A DNA stretch of 64,000 nucleotides from Spisula solida (GCA_947247005.1 OX365962.1:5491201-5555200); one strand, 5' to 3'. Numbered from the stretch's first letter, positions 25,247-37,575 are shown. Numbers and translations are program-made. Notes: generated by a model from the letters alone, not told the origin.

Positions 25247-28200
25247 ATTGATTTTATTTATCGATTTTGTTATTTATTGGTCTCTATATTCATTGACTTT
25301 TGTATTTTTTTATCGATTGATTTATTGATTCATTTGATAGTAATTTAAGGCTGCTAGGGTCATTGTAACACCTTTAAACAATCTGTTTAACGTGTTTTCA
25401 GGATTCAACATGGAGTCGTGGCCTGTGTATGGTATGTACCAACCCGATTCGATCAAGATGTACAGACATCACGGAGTAGACTACATTATTACCGCGAACG
25501 AAGGTGATATCAAAGACTACCCACCATATTTCTCTGAAGACAAACGAGTTAAAAAACTAACACTGTCGAACGTGTTTGGTAAGTTTATTAGTATCATTAA
25601 AATGACAAGTGTGACGAAACGCGTGACATAAACAAGCCGATAAGAGACGGAAGTTTTTTCCAAATAACTTTTTTTAATGATTTTTCGTACAATTTCTCTG
25701 AACGCGTAAATGACAGAATATTTTCTGGTTCTGTTAAGATTCAAAGAAACTCAAGTATCGAAGGGACGGGCATGTAATACTACTGACAACTTCAACAAAC
25801 GCCATTGTTGTTTTTATTGTTGTTAATATTGTTGTTGTTGTTGTTGCTGTTGTTGTTATAATATAGTATAATATCAAGTCTATACTTTCAGAGAGTAACC
25901 AGACCATACGTAATGAACTTATGGACGACGCAAAGTTAGGTAAGTGATATAGTTGTATTGTCTATCATATAAACCTTGTCAATATGACAAAACTTTAAGG
26001 GAATAATACAGTTCAAAATACCAACATCATAATTGTGATTATCTAGTTCCAATATCCTCAGTTATCTCCCTTGTTTTCAACCACGTATTTCAGTATATTA
26101 GCATACAGCGAACAGGAAATTTTAGCGTGTTCATAAATAGATTTACATGGTGACCGCAAATATATTCTCAGGTGTCCCTTAGTCAAGGATAATGGATTTA
26201 CATACACTTGTTCATCATGTATGGCAAACAGATTCACTATAGGGCCGATCTCAGAGCTATACCTAGGCCAATTGCCCGAAGGTATGAGGCCAAATGTCAG
26301 TACTTTCTTGTGATTAAATCGTGATTTTGCTGTTGATTTGTTGTAATAAGTGGTTTCTGCTTTCTAATAAATGCTGACACACTAAATGACTCTAATATAT
26401 ATCTATGAACTTTTGATTTGGATATAAGTTCACATTATTATAGTTTGCTTCTAACGAAGCTGTCTTGTTGATTGTTCTCAATAATAATAAATGAATCTTT
26501 ATATTTTGGTTCTTTGGTGATTGTTAATGAATATTTTATAGGTTGCCTGCTTCCTTATTTCATTGCAAAGTTCTTCGATTTTTACAATATCTTCATCACC
26601 TCTGTGACTTTAAAACTTTGTTTTCTAAATATGAACACTCAAAACAACAATGGCTTATCTAATGATGACATTTCCAAGACAAGTCAGCAAAAAAAACCCA
26701 GCAAATGTCATGGTATGTAAAATGATGACGTCACTTCCTGTTTTAAAGAAAACTTATTAACAAGTACCTATTTTAGAATTAGAAATTACTTTTATACATT
26801 CTCACAAAACAACAGTCAAATTCATTAAAAATTAAAAAAGTTATAAAGGATTTAGTTGGGTCCCCGTTTTTTTGGGACACCCTGTATATATATATAGGAA
26901 CGAACGAGTTCGTGTGTTTTTCTCTTCACACACGAAAATTACATAAAAGATAACAAAAACGTACCCTACTGAAAAAAAATAATATTAAGTAAGACAGTGA
27001 AGGCAGCACTCAACTTAACCAGTCGAGCACAGAAAAAAATAAAAACACACAAGGTACAATGCCAACCTGAACCTTCCGAGCACAGAAAACACATACAAGA
27101 TGTCGAAAATCTAAATGAACCAGTCGAGTCAAAACTTGTTTTCCACTTCCTTCCACCAACAAAGCTGTCTTACACGCAACGGGTTGTACGGTGTGTTCTT
27201 GAAGAGAACTAGAAACCGAGACGATAAAGTGTATGAAATAATTTTTAGTTGGTCATTCTGAAATGTCCATGTAATATTTTTACAGGACGATTGACTGTTA
27301 CCACAGAGGAAGGCAAGAATCCGACCACCGGTGAATACGACGCCTTGTACACGTTCGGTGGGCGGAGTTTCACCATCCGGAGGGCTGACACTATGGAGGT
27401 TGTGTTTGACAGCGGGGATGAAATAGAACGGAAGACAGCTCTCCTGTTTCCGGAACTCTTCAACAATGACGTAGCTGTAGGCAAGATGGCGTCGGTCACG
27501 TATGATAGTAGATCTGATAACAAGGTAGGAGCATTTGAGATGTTAACAATACAATATTTGATCACTATAGCCCCATTTAAGCCCTAAACGGCTATTTTTG
27601 AAAAGCAAACACTTGGTAACATATCTGCAAAATGATGAATTTTGAGCACTTTAGTTGATTCCAAAAGGTGGAAAACACCATCAGTCTAAAACAACTCTTA
27701 AGTATTTCGTCTTCCTTACATTTTACTTAAATGTGATTTTTGCGTTCTATTTAGACAGGTATAGTAACATCCTGTTGTCAATTCCTTGTATTTACTGGAT
27801 GATCGAAAATAGAGTTTATGGAGAGATAATGGGGGTTTAGCCTAAGTCTTAAGAGATATGCCGTGTTCTTTAGAACACACTTATTTGGAGTTTATTTCTT
27901 CCACGTTGTGGTTTAAAAGAACTATGTAATGACAAAACACGTAAAAAGAGATAAATTTAAAACTACACCAAATAGAAATTAATCACAATATTAAAGAGAA
28001 TTGAAGTGCATAAGAAAATAGAAGCAGAAAACTCGAGGTTTTTTTGGAATACATGTCGATAATACAAACATGTATTACTTTTTCACATACAAAAGGACAT
28101 TAGCTATCATATGAATAATTTCTTTTATGGGATATGGGATAAAAAATTCAAATAATAGAATGTAATCCATCTCTGTACCGTATAGCGCAAAATCGCAGAT

Positions 28201-29429
28201 TTTTCTGCCCGCAGAAGTACCCGCTATACGATATTAGGATTCATACCGTATCCGGTTGGATACGGAATAATGCGAAACATTGAAAGGTTATAATGCTCGG
28301 TCAGGAGTAATACGCCAATTAGAAGACAAATGTTTGTTTCAAAGGATCGGAAATGTCTAAGCAACTAAGATAACTAATGTGTATTTCTCTTCTTTGAAAT
28401 AGGGTCCAGAAACGGAAAGTATCACAATAGCGCATTTCAACTCTAAGACACTGATAATGATAGGCAGTGAGAGACCTGGAACCATCGCTGTGTACTCTGT
28501 AGATGATATATATGATACTGTCAAACCTAAGTTTGAAACAATGATTGCTGGTATCCAGGCAACACATGGATCATGGGATACATTGTACCAGAACAGACAG
28601 ATCAGTATGGTGGATCCTGAGGACATAAGGTGTGAAAAATGTCATTACGTCGCCCTTTTTATAAACATGTACGTGCACGTGTATAAAATGGTTGCCGTTC
28701 CACATACATGTACTTTTAAAATAACTGCTAGGAATGTTAATGTTATATACTCCGATTCCAGGCATACACTATTTAACTTCAAAATTTTCAAAACATGACG
28801 TTGATTGGCTGGCGTCGAGTTCGCTATATGACGATTTATTCATGTAGCTCTAAGCGGTATGATGGTATAATTATGCGAGTAAACTAATTTAAAATATGTT
28901 AAGGTGATTGCACGTCAACTCTACACCCAAACATCGCACCATATCCATCAAAATAGGCTATTCATTAAACTTTATAAAATGTGACGTCAATTGTATCACA
29001 TTTTACTCGGAATGACGCTCAGTGGCACTGGAGCCCTAGCTTTGATCAGACGTCGTTACATATACTGAGGAGATTATTTTATCAGATTGAAGAGAGTTAT
29101 ACTAGAAAGTAGGGTCTACGCAAAATCCCAAGTCTTGTTGAGTCTTTAATACAGGTCACCTATGGCATGCTATAACATAGCCTATTTAATCGGGGAATCG
29201 AACCTTTATTATTCAGATGGCAGTCTAGTACTTTTCCAAAGGAACTGATCACCATGTGGTCTCGTTGTAAAGATATTGCTAATCATGTATTGCCTTTTTC
29301 AGATTTGTACCAGCAAAGGACAGCCCGAACAATCAACCTTTATTGCTGGTATCAGGAAGCACAAGCGGTACCGTCAGTATTCTACAAGTAAATGCACAAG
29401 GCATGGACACAGTCTCACCCATTGGTTAA
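20629..29429 (+). CDS. Choice-of-anchor I family secreted beta-propeller protein (ten exons, 583 aa)
   Basis: Exons: 20629-20824, 21933-22220, 23264-23462, 24680-24815, 25072-25186, 25402-25578, 25892-25939, 27286-27524, 28403-28629, 29303-29429. All joins keep frame with GT-AG boundaries and total 1752 bases. The start has a signal peptide (MKMKIYNLLALCLCFAFVNC). Family landmarks in order: HVIDISDVTNP near residue 93, VGDIPDMIHPTSDCKKLVVA in exon 3, ENNAIAVVDM in exon 5, DYIITANEGDIKDYPPYFSE in exon 6, DALYTFGGRSFTIRRADTME in exon 8, ERPGTIAVYSV in exon 9 and PLLLVSGSTSGTVSILQV in exon 10. The family is known from bacterial choice-of-anchor I proteins and from animal proteins annotated as mesenchyme-specific cell-surface glycoprotein. 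A secreted repeat-propeller role is inferred and no substrate can be named. Exon 2's acceptor lies in a hairpin loop. Partial duplicates lie upstream (8938-10062) and downstream (30969-33504). Confidence 0.85.
20850..21870. repeat. Degenerate AT-rich tandem repeat filling intron 1
   Basis: Variants of ACTTCATAAATTTGCTTTTA recur about every 25-45 bases throughout the intron. No element ends or coding frames are seen. Confidence 0.65.
21892..21959. other. Perfect 19-bp inverted repeat spanning an intron-exon boundary
   Basis: GGCTCAGTGCAAAACTATG at 21892-21910 is the exact complement of 21941-21959, with a 30-base loop. The proposed acceptor (ATATAG at 21932, exon start 21933) lies in the loop and the right arm is coding. 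Confidence 0.8.
22321..22635. mobile_element. MITE family B, copy 1 (intron 2)
   Basis: Ends AAAGCCCCATT and AATGGGGCTTT are inverted. Internal landmarks are TTAAACGGCTATTTT, GGATTTTGAGTACTTAAGTT and CCTTGTATTTAATTG. Further copies lie at 27566-27838 and, reversed, at 62170-62564. Confidence 0.8.
23465..23600. repeat. TACTGTAAA/TTTCGTGG-type repeat fragment (intron 3)
   Basis: It begins TACTGTAAAATCATTTAATT immediately after the exon 3 donor, so the donor GT lies against the element. A ~44-base unit (TTTCGTGGCAATGATGAAAA then AGGCCATT) is duplicated inside. Confidence 0.55.
23934..24040. repeat. 26-bp tandem repeat, four units (intron 3)
   Basis: The unit is CTGATCTAGTGCAATACACA plus GGTAA and one base. 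The last unit forms the left end of the foldback element that follows. Confidence 0.85.
24019..24486. mobile_element. Nested foldback element (intron 3)
   Basis: The outer arms are TGCAATACACAGGTAACTG...AAAGAGTAA at 24019-24056 and their complement at 24451-24486. Inside, 24136-24269 is a second hairpin (GTATTTTGTCGGTGAATGAA and GGAGTTCGGATGC against the complements). At 24351-24460 is a ~110 bp unit whose two halves reappear split at 40143-40605. Confidence 0.7.
25198..25255. repeat. (GATT)n microsatellite just after the exon 5 donor
   Basis: About twelve GATT units with one GGTT variant, starting 12 bases into intron 5. A smaller (GTT)n run lies in intron 6 at 25800-25860. Confidence 0.9.
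26850..26890. mobile_element. One end of a Tc1/mariner-type element (intron 7)
   Basis: On the minus strand this reads TATACAGGGTGTCCCAAAAA then ACGGGGACC, a style of terminus common in Tc1/mariner elements. No partner end or transposase was found, so it is probably a fragment. Confidence 0.35.
27566..27838. mobile_element. MITE family B, copy 2 (intron 8)
   Basis: Starts ATAGCCCCATTTAAGCCCTA and ends ATAATGGGGGTTT. Shares CTAAACGGCTATTTTTGAAA and GAATTTTGAGCACTTTAGTT with copies 1 and 3. It begins 42 bases after exon 8. Confidence 0.8.
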
Positions 29430-30815
29430 AACAGTTTGGTCATAGTGTGTACCAGACTATGGCTTGGAGTATGACGTCATAAATGGAATACCTACACGAT
29501 GTGACGTCGCTGTCATCGGTATATTGATCAGACGTTATACAACGCTATTCTTGCTCTTTGTCTTTATAGGCGAAATCGTTGGTCATGTTCGAATCGTGCA
29601 TGACTGTCTAAGACTATGTTATGTTCAAGGTACTGTGTCCATACGATTTTAACAAAGGGTAGGGCGTACTCGTGAGTCTTTCAACTTTAGAATCATTGCG
29701 TGCCTAAGATGTCCCTACGGACTCGGGCTTACGGACACAGTACACCCTGGCCAAAATCAACTCATCGAAGCTCATAGAGAGAAATTTGTCCGATGTATTA
29801 ATAACCGAGCACTGTGTTCTGATTTGTATTTGATTTTGTAATGTATTTTTACGTACTAATAAACTTGATATAGCTCACCTAGAGGATAATGTGATATCTA
29901 CAAAATTAATATTAATGTTATTTGATTCGTCAACTGGACTGGTTGTATACGGGAGGTTTGACAATCACGTTCATTTAATACTCCGAAATATCACACAGTT
30001 TTCTCGCAAAATTGATTACTCCTTTTTGCCCATAGTGGAACAAAGTATTTTCGCCTTGTTTCACATTTTTGTAGGTGGATACTTCTTTGTGTGATTGTAT
30101 GGCTATAAAGTGTGATGGTCACGTGTGAGTTGTGTATTATTAAATAAGTTTATTGTGTAAACTGACAATTTTTTTTGTAAACTGTATTTTTATCAACTAT
30201 GTACAAATGTCAAATTTATTTAACTTTGTAAATTGTATAAAATGTCAAATTGTTTTTGGACATTATTTTAATTTTGTTACCTATAACTATCGTTATATAA
30301 AATGTCAATTCATGTCATTATTTTATTTGTAAATTATGTATAAAATGTCAATTGATTTTGTAAAATATATTAAATACTTTTTAAAAACATGTTCAATAGT
30401 TCATGATTATTTTCTCGAAAAGATCAACCCAAGGGAGACAACCAATATTCAATGTTGTGAGTATTAGACAGAGTTACCGGTAATGTTCAGAAGATGAAGA
30501 TGGTGTTGAAAAAGTTTCCATCTTAAAAGAGAAAATTAAGTTTTATGGCACGGAGAATTTGACGTGATGCTGACCTTTATGCATGAATAGATTACAAAGC
30601 GATTACGTTAAACATGCAAATTTCAGCGAGAAAATCGGGGAATATCCGTCCTTAAATGTAAGATTTGTGTTGGTATTACGCCTCGAGTGTCTTCGTGATA
30701 CTACTTCCCGCTAATGAAAACATACAACCGGGATTACAAATGTAGACAATATTATATTTATCTAGCTGTTTAATTACCAAGGTCAAGAATCGTGCCAAAA
30801 TATATATACTATTCT
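28053..30815 (+). repeat. Segmental tandem duplication, unit 1 (contains intact exons 9-10)
   Basis: Starts at ATGTCGATAATACAAACATG and ends just before ATGTCGAAAATACAAACAT at 30816, where unit 2 begins. Matches run through exons 9 and 10, the 3' UTR and the downstream TATAAAATGTCAATT-rich tract, ending in GCCAAAATATATATACTATT in both units. Confidence 0.85.
29858..29863 (+). terminator. Candidate poly(A) signal of the choice-of-anchor I gene
   Basis: AATAAA about 430 bases after the stop. It is retained in the duplicate near 33940. Confidence 0.5.
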
Positions 30816-31189
30816 ATGTCGAAAATACAAACATTTATTACTTTTTCACATACAAAAGGACATTAGCTATCATATGTATAATTTCTTTTATGGGATATGG
30901 AATATAAAATTCAAATAATAGAATGTAATCAATCTCTGTACCGTATAGCCCAAAATCGCAGACTGTAGATGATAGGCAGTGAGAGACCTGGAACCATCGC
31001 TGTGTACTCTGTAGATGCTAGATATGATACTGTCAAACCTAAGTTTGAAACAATGATTGCTGGTATCCAGGCAACACATGGATCATGGGATACATTGTAC
31101 CAGAACAGACAGATCAGCATGGCGGACCCTGAGGATATAAGGTATGAAAAATGTCATTACGTCGCCCTTTTTATAAACATGTACGTGTA

Positions 31190-31505
31190 CGTGTATAAAA
31201 TGGTTGCCGTTCCACATACATGTACTTAATTACACTTAATTAGCAGAAAATGTCATTTACTCTCTTTTTCATATAAATTTACGTGTATAAAATGGTTGCC
31301 GTTCCACAAACATGTACTTAATTAGCAGAAAATGTATTTCCCCTCCTTTTCATATAAATTTACGTGTATAAAATGGTTGCCGTTCCACATACATGTACTT
31401 AATTACACGTAATTAGCAGAAAATGTCATTTCCTCTCATTTTCATATAAATGTACGTGTATAAAATGGTTGCCGTTCCACATACATTTACTTAATTACTC
31501 TTAAA
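31190..31505. repeat. ~90-bp tandem repeat, about four units
   Basis: TAAAATGGTTGCCGTTCCAC recurs at about 31196, 31283, 31371 and 31458, each followed by ACATGTACTTAATTA-like sequence. Unit 1 of the duplication has one copy (near 28685), so this array expanded after duplication. Confidence 0.85.
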
Positions 31506-31857
31506 TAGGAATGTTAATGTAATAGACTCCGATTCCATTCATACATTATTTAACTTCAAAACTATCAAAACGAGACGTTGATAGGCTGGCGTCGAGTTCG
31601 CTATCAGACGATTTATTTGTATAGCTTCAAACCGTAGCGTGGTATCATTTTGTCCGTGAACAGTTTTAAAGTATGTTAAGATAATTGCATTTCATATTGT
31701 GTGTAGACACAAATATCGCACCATATATATCAGCATATTCATTAAACGCTCGGAATGACGTTCATTGGCACAGAGGCCCTTTTATCCGATGTCGTTACAT
31801 ATACTGAGTAGACTATTTAATCAGATTGAAGAGAATTATACTTGAAAGTAGGGTGTA

Positions 31858-33184
31858 CGAGGGCTGTTCAAATTGGAATGCAACTAAGCCCATACATTTT
31901 TTTCCTTAATAGATTCTATTGAAACTAGCCTTTGATCCTATTGCAGTATTTATCTCCGGTATATACGCGAAGTTTCATTCAGATATTCCATTTTTAAAGT
32001 GCGATTTTATTATCATTCATAGGGTCACTGTGCATAATTATACTGGACACGTGCCAAACCGAGATCTTAACGTATCTGATATTTCTTCCGACATTGCAAT
32101 TTTAGAGTCGTTTGAAACAAATACAGATCACAATGGACATTGCTTGACAAATCAGGATGGTCGGAAAGCTCAAGAACCTTTACGCTTCTCAGAAAGTCGC
32201 GTTAATGGCTGCTGCAGGTGGAGGCCCATTGCTCTGCAATAGCATGTCATCCTTCAAACATGTGGTTTGAGAGCGATTGTCGGAGTATTTCCTCAATTTC
32301 TGAAGTAATTGTCCTTTTTCAAGCTTGGCATTTACCCATTGTCTATTTTGTACATCAAATTTAATGGTAGAAACTTGGTTTATATAGAAAAAGGTGTACA
32401 TTTCTCCTGGCGCACGTGGTCCGTTTTGAAATGCATCCTTTTATTCTGTCTTTGCTGGCCCATATTTGTTTAAGGATCTGTCGCATGGGTGAAAAATTGA
32501 ACCCGTGTCTCGTTTATGGTCATTACATTTGCAAACGGTCGACGTTTTTATCTAGAAACTGGTTTCAACTATTTTGTGGACAGTTTGCAAGGACATGTGT
32601 GCTGGCGTCTCTAAGCAGATATGGGTATCCAAAGTATACTTATCGTCCTAATTTTTGTAATATGTTTGATAATTGTATGAATAGCTCCTAATGATGTGCC
32701 AACACATTGAGCTACTTGCCTAATTGTAAACATTCCACCAGTTCCCAAAACAAATATGATTTTCGCAACCCTTTCATAGTATATTGCGGTATTCGGATGG
32801 CGTTCATGGGTTTTCTTTCCAAATAAAAATACACCACTTTTAAATTGCGTAAACTATCAAGTAGTTGATGAAAAAGACGTAACATGCCACCATTTCACCA
32901 AACATGTTATGTAAAATATTGTATTTGCTCCCGCATTAAAGAAACAACGATTCTTAGATAGGACCGAATTTGACCAGAAAAAAGTGATATTTTTCCAATA
33001 ATTTAAGCATTAGTATACACGAGTAGACAGTGTTAATTGACGTATTGTTACAGCTACACTGAACGGATTTTAAAATGTGATGTATCAATTTAAAGCTAAT
33101 TCAATGTTCTTCGATATACAGCTCACTATTCTTAAAAAATCATTAGCATTAGCATTACTTGCATTCCAATTTGAACAACCCTCG
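31858..33184 (-). mobile_element. mariner-like element with a decayed transposase (minus strand)
   Basis: Ends CGAGGGCTGTTCAAATTGGA and the complement of CGAGGGTTGTTCAAATTGGA are flanked by TA at 31856-31857 and 33185-33186. Unit 1 of the segmental duplication has the empty site (GGGTCTACGCAAAA near 29112). The length, 1327 bp, is typical of mariner. On the minus strand, fragments such as RQVAQCVGTSLGAIHTIIKH followed by ISILWIPISA match the helix-turn-helix and linker style of mariner transposases, with stops and frameshifts. It is inactive. Confidence 0.8.
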
Positions 33185-34218
33185 TACTCAAAATTCCAAG
33201 TCTTGTTGAGTCTTACAACACAGGTCACCTATGGCATGCTATAACATCACTTATTTAATCCGAGAATCGAACCTATATCATTCAGATCACGGTCTAGTAC
33301 TCTACCAGCGGAACTGCTAACCATGTGGTCTCGTTGTAAAGATATTGCTAATCATGTGATTGTCTTCCCTTTTTCAGATTTGTACCAGCAAAGGACAGTC
33401 CGAACAATTAACCTTTATTGCTTGTATCAGGAAGCACAAGCGGTACCGTCAGTATTCTACAAGTAAATGCACAAGGCATGGACACAGTCTCACCCATTGG
33501 TTAAAACAGTTTGGTCATTTGGTATTGTGTACCAGGGTGTGGTTTGAAGTATGGCGTCATTAATGGAATACCTACACGACGTGACGTCACTTTCATCGGT
33601 ATATTGATCAGACGTTATAAACGCTATTCTTGCTCTTTGTCTTTATAGGCGAAATCGTTGGTCATGTTCGAATCGTGCATGACTGTCTAAGACTATGTTA
33701 TGTTCAAGGTACTGTGTTCGTACGATTTTAACAACGTGTAGGACGTACGAGTCTTTAAACTTTAGAATCATTGCGTGCCTAAGATGTCCCTACGAACTCG
33801 GGCGTACGGACACAGTACACCTTGGCCAAAATCAAGTCATCGAAGCTTATAGAGAGAAATTTGTCCGAGGTATTAATTACCGAACACTGTGTTCTGATTT
33901 GTATTTGTATTTTGTAATGTATTTTTACGTAATAATAAACTTGATATAGCTCACCTAGAGGATAATTTGATATCTACAAAATTAATGTTATTTGATTCCT
34001 CAACTGGACAGTGGTTGTATACGGAAGGTTTGACAATCACGTTAATTTTATATGTGAAATATCACACAGTTTTCTCGCAAAATTGGTTACTACTATTTGC
34101 CCATAGTGGGACAAAGTATTTTCGCCTTGTTTCACATTTTTGTAGGTGGATACTTCTTTGTTTGATTGTATGGCTATAAAGTATGATGGTCACGTGTGAG
34201 TTGTATATTATTAAATAA

Positions 34219-34745
34219 GTTAACAAACACTATATGTTTTGTGCTTTGTACTCTTGATTGATATGTATACAAGTATTTGTCTTCTCATGTAGGTTATTAC
34301 ATTTGCTGTTCTATACTCAATGCATTTAAAAACACGCACTTGGTACATGTCACAGTGTTTGCAAAGTATTGCTTCATTGTATATTGATACACATTCTATA
34401 TAAATACCCTTTAGATTTTGATTAAATACAACATACTTGTTGGACATATGTAAGATAATAATGAGATAATTATGTACATCTGAACAAACTTACTAGGAAA
34501 TGAAATAGGTGTGTGTGCGTTTTTAAATGTACTGAGTATATATTTATTCCGCGTAGTGTGTGGTGTGGTTTGCAACATACCACCCGCCTTTAATGATCTC
34601 ATTGTGTCTGTTTATTCCTGCCTCCTTACGTACGCTTGTAAAAACATTAGTAATATTTTATATCTGTTATCTGTGGTCGACTGGGCAACTTGTTTTATGC
34701 TCAAACTTCAAATGTTCAAGAGTAAAAAGCTTTAAATTTGTTGTG
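34219..34745. other. ~525-bp insertion in duplication unit 2
   Basis: Absent from unit 1, where the flanks meet near 30150. It has no clear inverted ends or target duplication. Overlapping frames on both strands (63-75 aa) are unconvincing. Confidence 0.5.
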
Positions 34746-35785
34746 TCCATTTATTTTGTAAACTGTATTTTTGTCAACTATTAACAAATGTCAATTAATT
34801 TTTTTTTTAACTTTGTAAATTGTATAAAAAATGTCAAATTGGTTTTGGCCATTATGTTAAATGTCCATTTATTTTGTTTCCTATATAAAATGTACACTAA
34901 ATTGATTTTTTTTAACTATCGTTATATAAAATGTCAATTCATGTCATAAAATCTTTGTAAAATATGTATAAAATGTCAATTGATTTTGTAAAATATATTA
35001 AATACTTTTTAAAAACATGTTCAATAGTTCCTGATTTTTCTCGAAAATATTAACCGAAGGGAGACAACCAATATTCAATGTTGTGAGTATTAGACAGAGT
35101 TACCGGTAATGCTCACAAGATGAAGATGGTGTTGAAAAAGTTTCCATCTTAAAAGAGAAAATTAAGTTTTATTGCACGGAGAATTTGACGTGATGCTGAC
35201 CTTTATGCATGAATAGATTACAAAGCTCTTGCTTTAAACATGCAAATTTCAGCGAGCAATTCGGGCAATATCCGTCCTTTAGATTTGTGTTGGTATTACG
35301 CCTCGATCGTCTTCGTGATACTTCCCGCTAATGAAAACATACAACCGGGATTACAAATGTAGACAATATTGTATTTATCTAGCTGTTTAATTATCAAGGT
35401 CGATAGTCGTGCCAAAATATATATACTATTCTATCCAGATGATATAACGTTACATGTTTCTAAGCTGTAGACTGCAGTCATGACATCAATCCCGAGATGC
35501 CGCTCCTCAGTTTTGTCGGAGATTTGTACTGTTTTCATATGATATGGCTCTGACGGAACTGTAAACCGATGTAACGCTGGGACGGACCTCAGATATCGTG
35601 TATCCTGGTTTCAGTCCGAGAGTACGTCACATGCTCATCTATAGCCAAATCACTTCTTGCATTCCAATAAAACTGCGGTCTGAGGGACGCAGGTGAGTAA
35701 TATTATAGCAACACATGAGACATGGAAGACAGCACAAAGCCGAGAGAAGAAATTCACGTTGTTACAATGATTAACAAAATATATA

Positions 35786-36150
35786 GCGGCGATAGCTCAG
35801 TAGGGCTGTCAATCCACAGGTCGTGGGTTCAACCCCGCATGGCAACTGGACTTTTCGGAAATAGTTATAATATTTCCGCTGTATCTGACCGTGCGCACTG
35901 CAAAAGTACCTGGCTAAGGATATGTATCAGTGCTATACACCAGGCACATTAAACAACCAGACTATCTATTCAAAATAAGAGCTAGGCGCACTAGCGCCGG
36001 TCATGCCTGTATCTAATGTATGTCCCCTTTCAGGAGCTTTCTCCCAGTCTGTCCCTCTGGTCCGATCATGTTGTATCTGCATTGGTAGTGGATGCACCTG
36101 CGCCCGTGTTCGCATTAAAAGGCGCTATATAAATCTGGTAGATCTATATT
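35786..36150 (+). mobile_element. tRNA-derived SINE
   Basis: The head has an A-box-like TAGCTCAGTAGG (35793) and a perfect B box GGTTCAACCCC (35826-35836). The body runs to the tail AAAAGGCGCTATATAAATCT and a TTTATTTATTTTA end. The 76-aa and 66-aa frames inside are artefacts. Confidence 0.75.
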
Positions 36151-36529
36151 TATTTATTTTATACTGGAGAAAGGCTATCCAATCTTTTACCAACCAAGCT
36201 TAAGCATATCTTAAGTCAAATATGACAAATCATAGTTTATCTTATTAACATTTGTTTTATCAAATTTATTAATAGGCCTGTCATGAAACGGTTATTCTAA
36301 ATAGTCAAATCGCATACGTTTTTCATGTTTAACGTTGAAAAAAGAAATTTTATATACACTCCCGCTATACGGCCTTTTGCTTGCTGAATCCGAATCCGGA
36401 GAAACGGGTTTTACCCAGTAATATCGATATCGAGACCGTCAACATTAACAATAACATTAATTGACTTATGATTACCATTATGAATTACGTCCATTCAAAC
36501 GTGCGTGTACTCTCAGACTGCGAAATTAA

Positions 36530-36815
36530 AAAGAAGGATAATCACGGTATGTTAACATAATAAAGTACACGATTAACCTCCCTTGTCTAATAGTTTGTTG
36601 TGAAACCAAAAGTAGATTTTTCATCGGTTATTCCCAAAGTGACGTAATAAAATCAGACATCTTAAAAAACGAAGGTTGAATGCTTACGCACTGATAGTTT
36701 GACATTGTATCGGTGTGTATGTATTTTTTAGTTATGATATACATTAAGACCCTATATTTACCAAAAGCAGGGAAACGTTGGACTGACGGAGATTTGTCTT
36801 ACATCATCTCACAAG
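36530..36815 (+). promoter_or_regulatory. Promoter and 5' non-coding exon candidate of cGLR-like gene A
   Basis: This block is similar to 40618-40904 and, in its 3' part, to 42527-42670. Shared words are AACCTCCCTTGT, TTTGTTGTGAAA, TGACGTAA (36640-36647) and CTTACATCAT followed by ACAAG and a GTAAT donor at 36816. The coding exon at 37838 starts right after TATTTCAG, so the block fits a 5' UTR exon spliced to it. GAAACCAAAA (36602) is one base off the IRF core GAAANNGAAA. The transcription start is unknown. Confidence 0.55.
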
Positions 36816-37150
36816 GTAATGTACGCATTAATTGTGCTTAGATTGAATGAATTGGATTATGTTTTAACTTTAAAAGTTTGCTATGTTGTTTGTTGTATAC
36901 CACTTTAACACCAGCGAAACCAATACAAGTTTCTGCTTTTATTGTGTCATTTCATGTCCAAATCACATTATATACACGGCGCATATTCAGTGTAGTATAG
37001 TAGATGTATACATTCGATTGGTTCAATGGTTATCGTAAAGAGGTTATTATGAATCAACGTAACATTTATTCATTTAAAATACTAATCAATGATTCTCTGG
37101 AGTCTTACAAGTATGTTTTGTAGTAGACATTTGATATTATGAGGTATAGT

Positions 37151-37400
37151 CCAGAGAATTTGACACGACTCTCGAACTTTAATTAGCATAATTTAACAGC
37201 TGATATAGTGTCTATATTTTTAATCCCGATTGTATGTTTTCATAATCGGGAAGTATCACGAAGACGCTCGAGGTATAATACCAACACTAATCTAAAGGAT
37301 CGATATTTCACGATTTGCTCGCGGAAATGTATATATTCAACGCAAGAACCTTGTAATCTATTCATGCATAAAGGTCAGGATCATGTCAAATTCTCTGAGC
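37151..37400. mobile_element. MITE in the 5' intron of cGLR-like gene A
   Basis: The ends CAGAGAATTTGACACGA and TCATGTCAAATTCTCTG are inverted. The inside, read in reverse (GACCTTTATGCATGAATAGA, then CGTCTTCGTGATACTTCCCG), matches the distal parts of both segmental-duplication units (about 30545-30760 and 35160-35370). Confidence 0.65.
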
Positions 37401-37575
37401 TATACACAATAATTAACTTCCGCATTCCTGTATTGAATTATATTAACTATCACGCTTAATTAGATGACGTACATGCACAATGTAACTTAATATTAAGCAT
37501 CGAAAACTAGTTTTATTATGTTGATGAACGCACTCATATACTATACGCATTACTTAAGTTTAAATATATCTGTAA

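Larger units (their letters stand above)
30969..33504 (+). pseudogene. Duplicated exons 9 and 10 of the choice-of-anchor I gene, inactivated
   Basis: Exon 9' (30969-31141) has lost its acceptor and about the first 54 coding bases through a deletion that joins intron sequence to ATGATAGGCAGTGAG. Its donor is kept. Exon 10' (33378-33504) keeps its acceptor, but the codon matching Q in SPNNQPLLL is TAA. The mariner element separates the two. Coding sequence is otherwise nearly identical to the functional exons, so the duplication is not ancient. Confidence 0.9.
30816..35434 (+). repeat. Segmental tandem duplication, unit 2 (enlarged by insertions)
   Basis: Colinear with unit 1, but enlarged by a tandem repeat (31190-31505), a mariner element (31858-33184) and a ~525 base insertion (about 34219-34745). 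It has also lost about 270 bases, including the exon 9 acceptor. Confidence 0.85.

Noticed and set aside
31919..32691. Plus-strand frames inside the mariner element
   Set aside because: The transposase-like fragments are on the minus strand. The plus frames are shadows.
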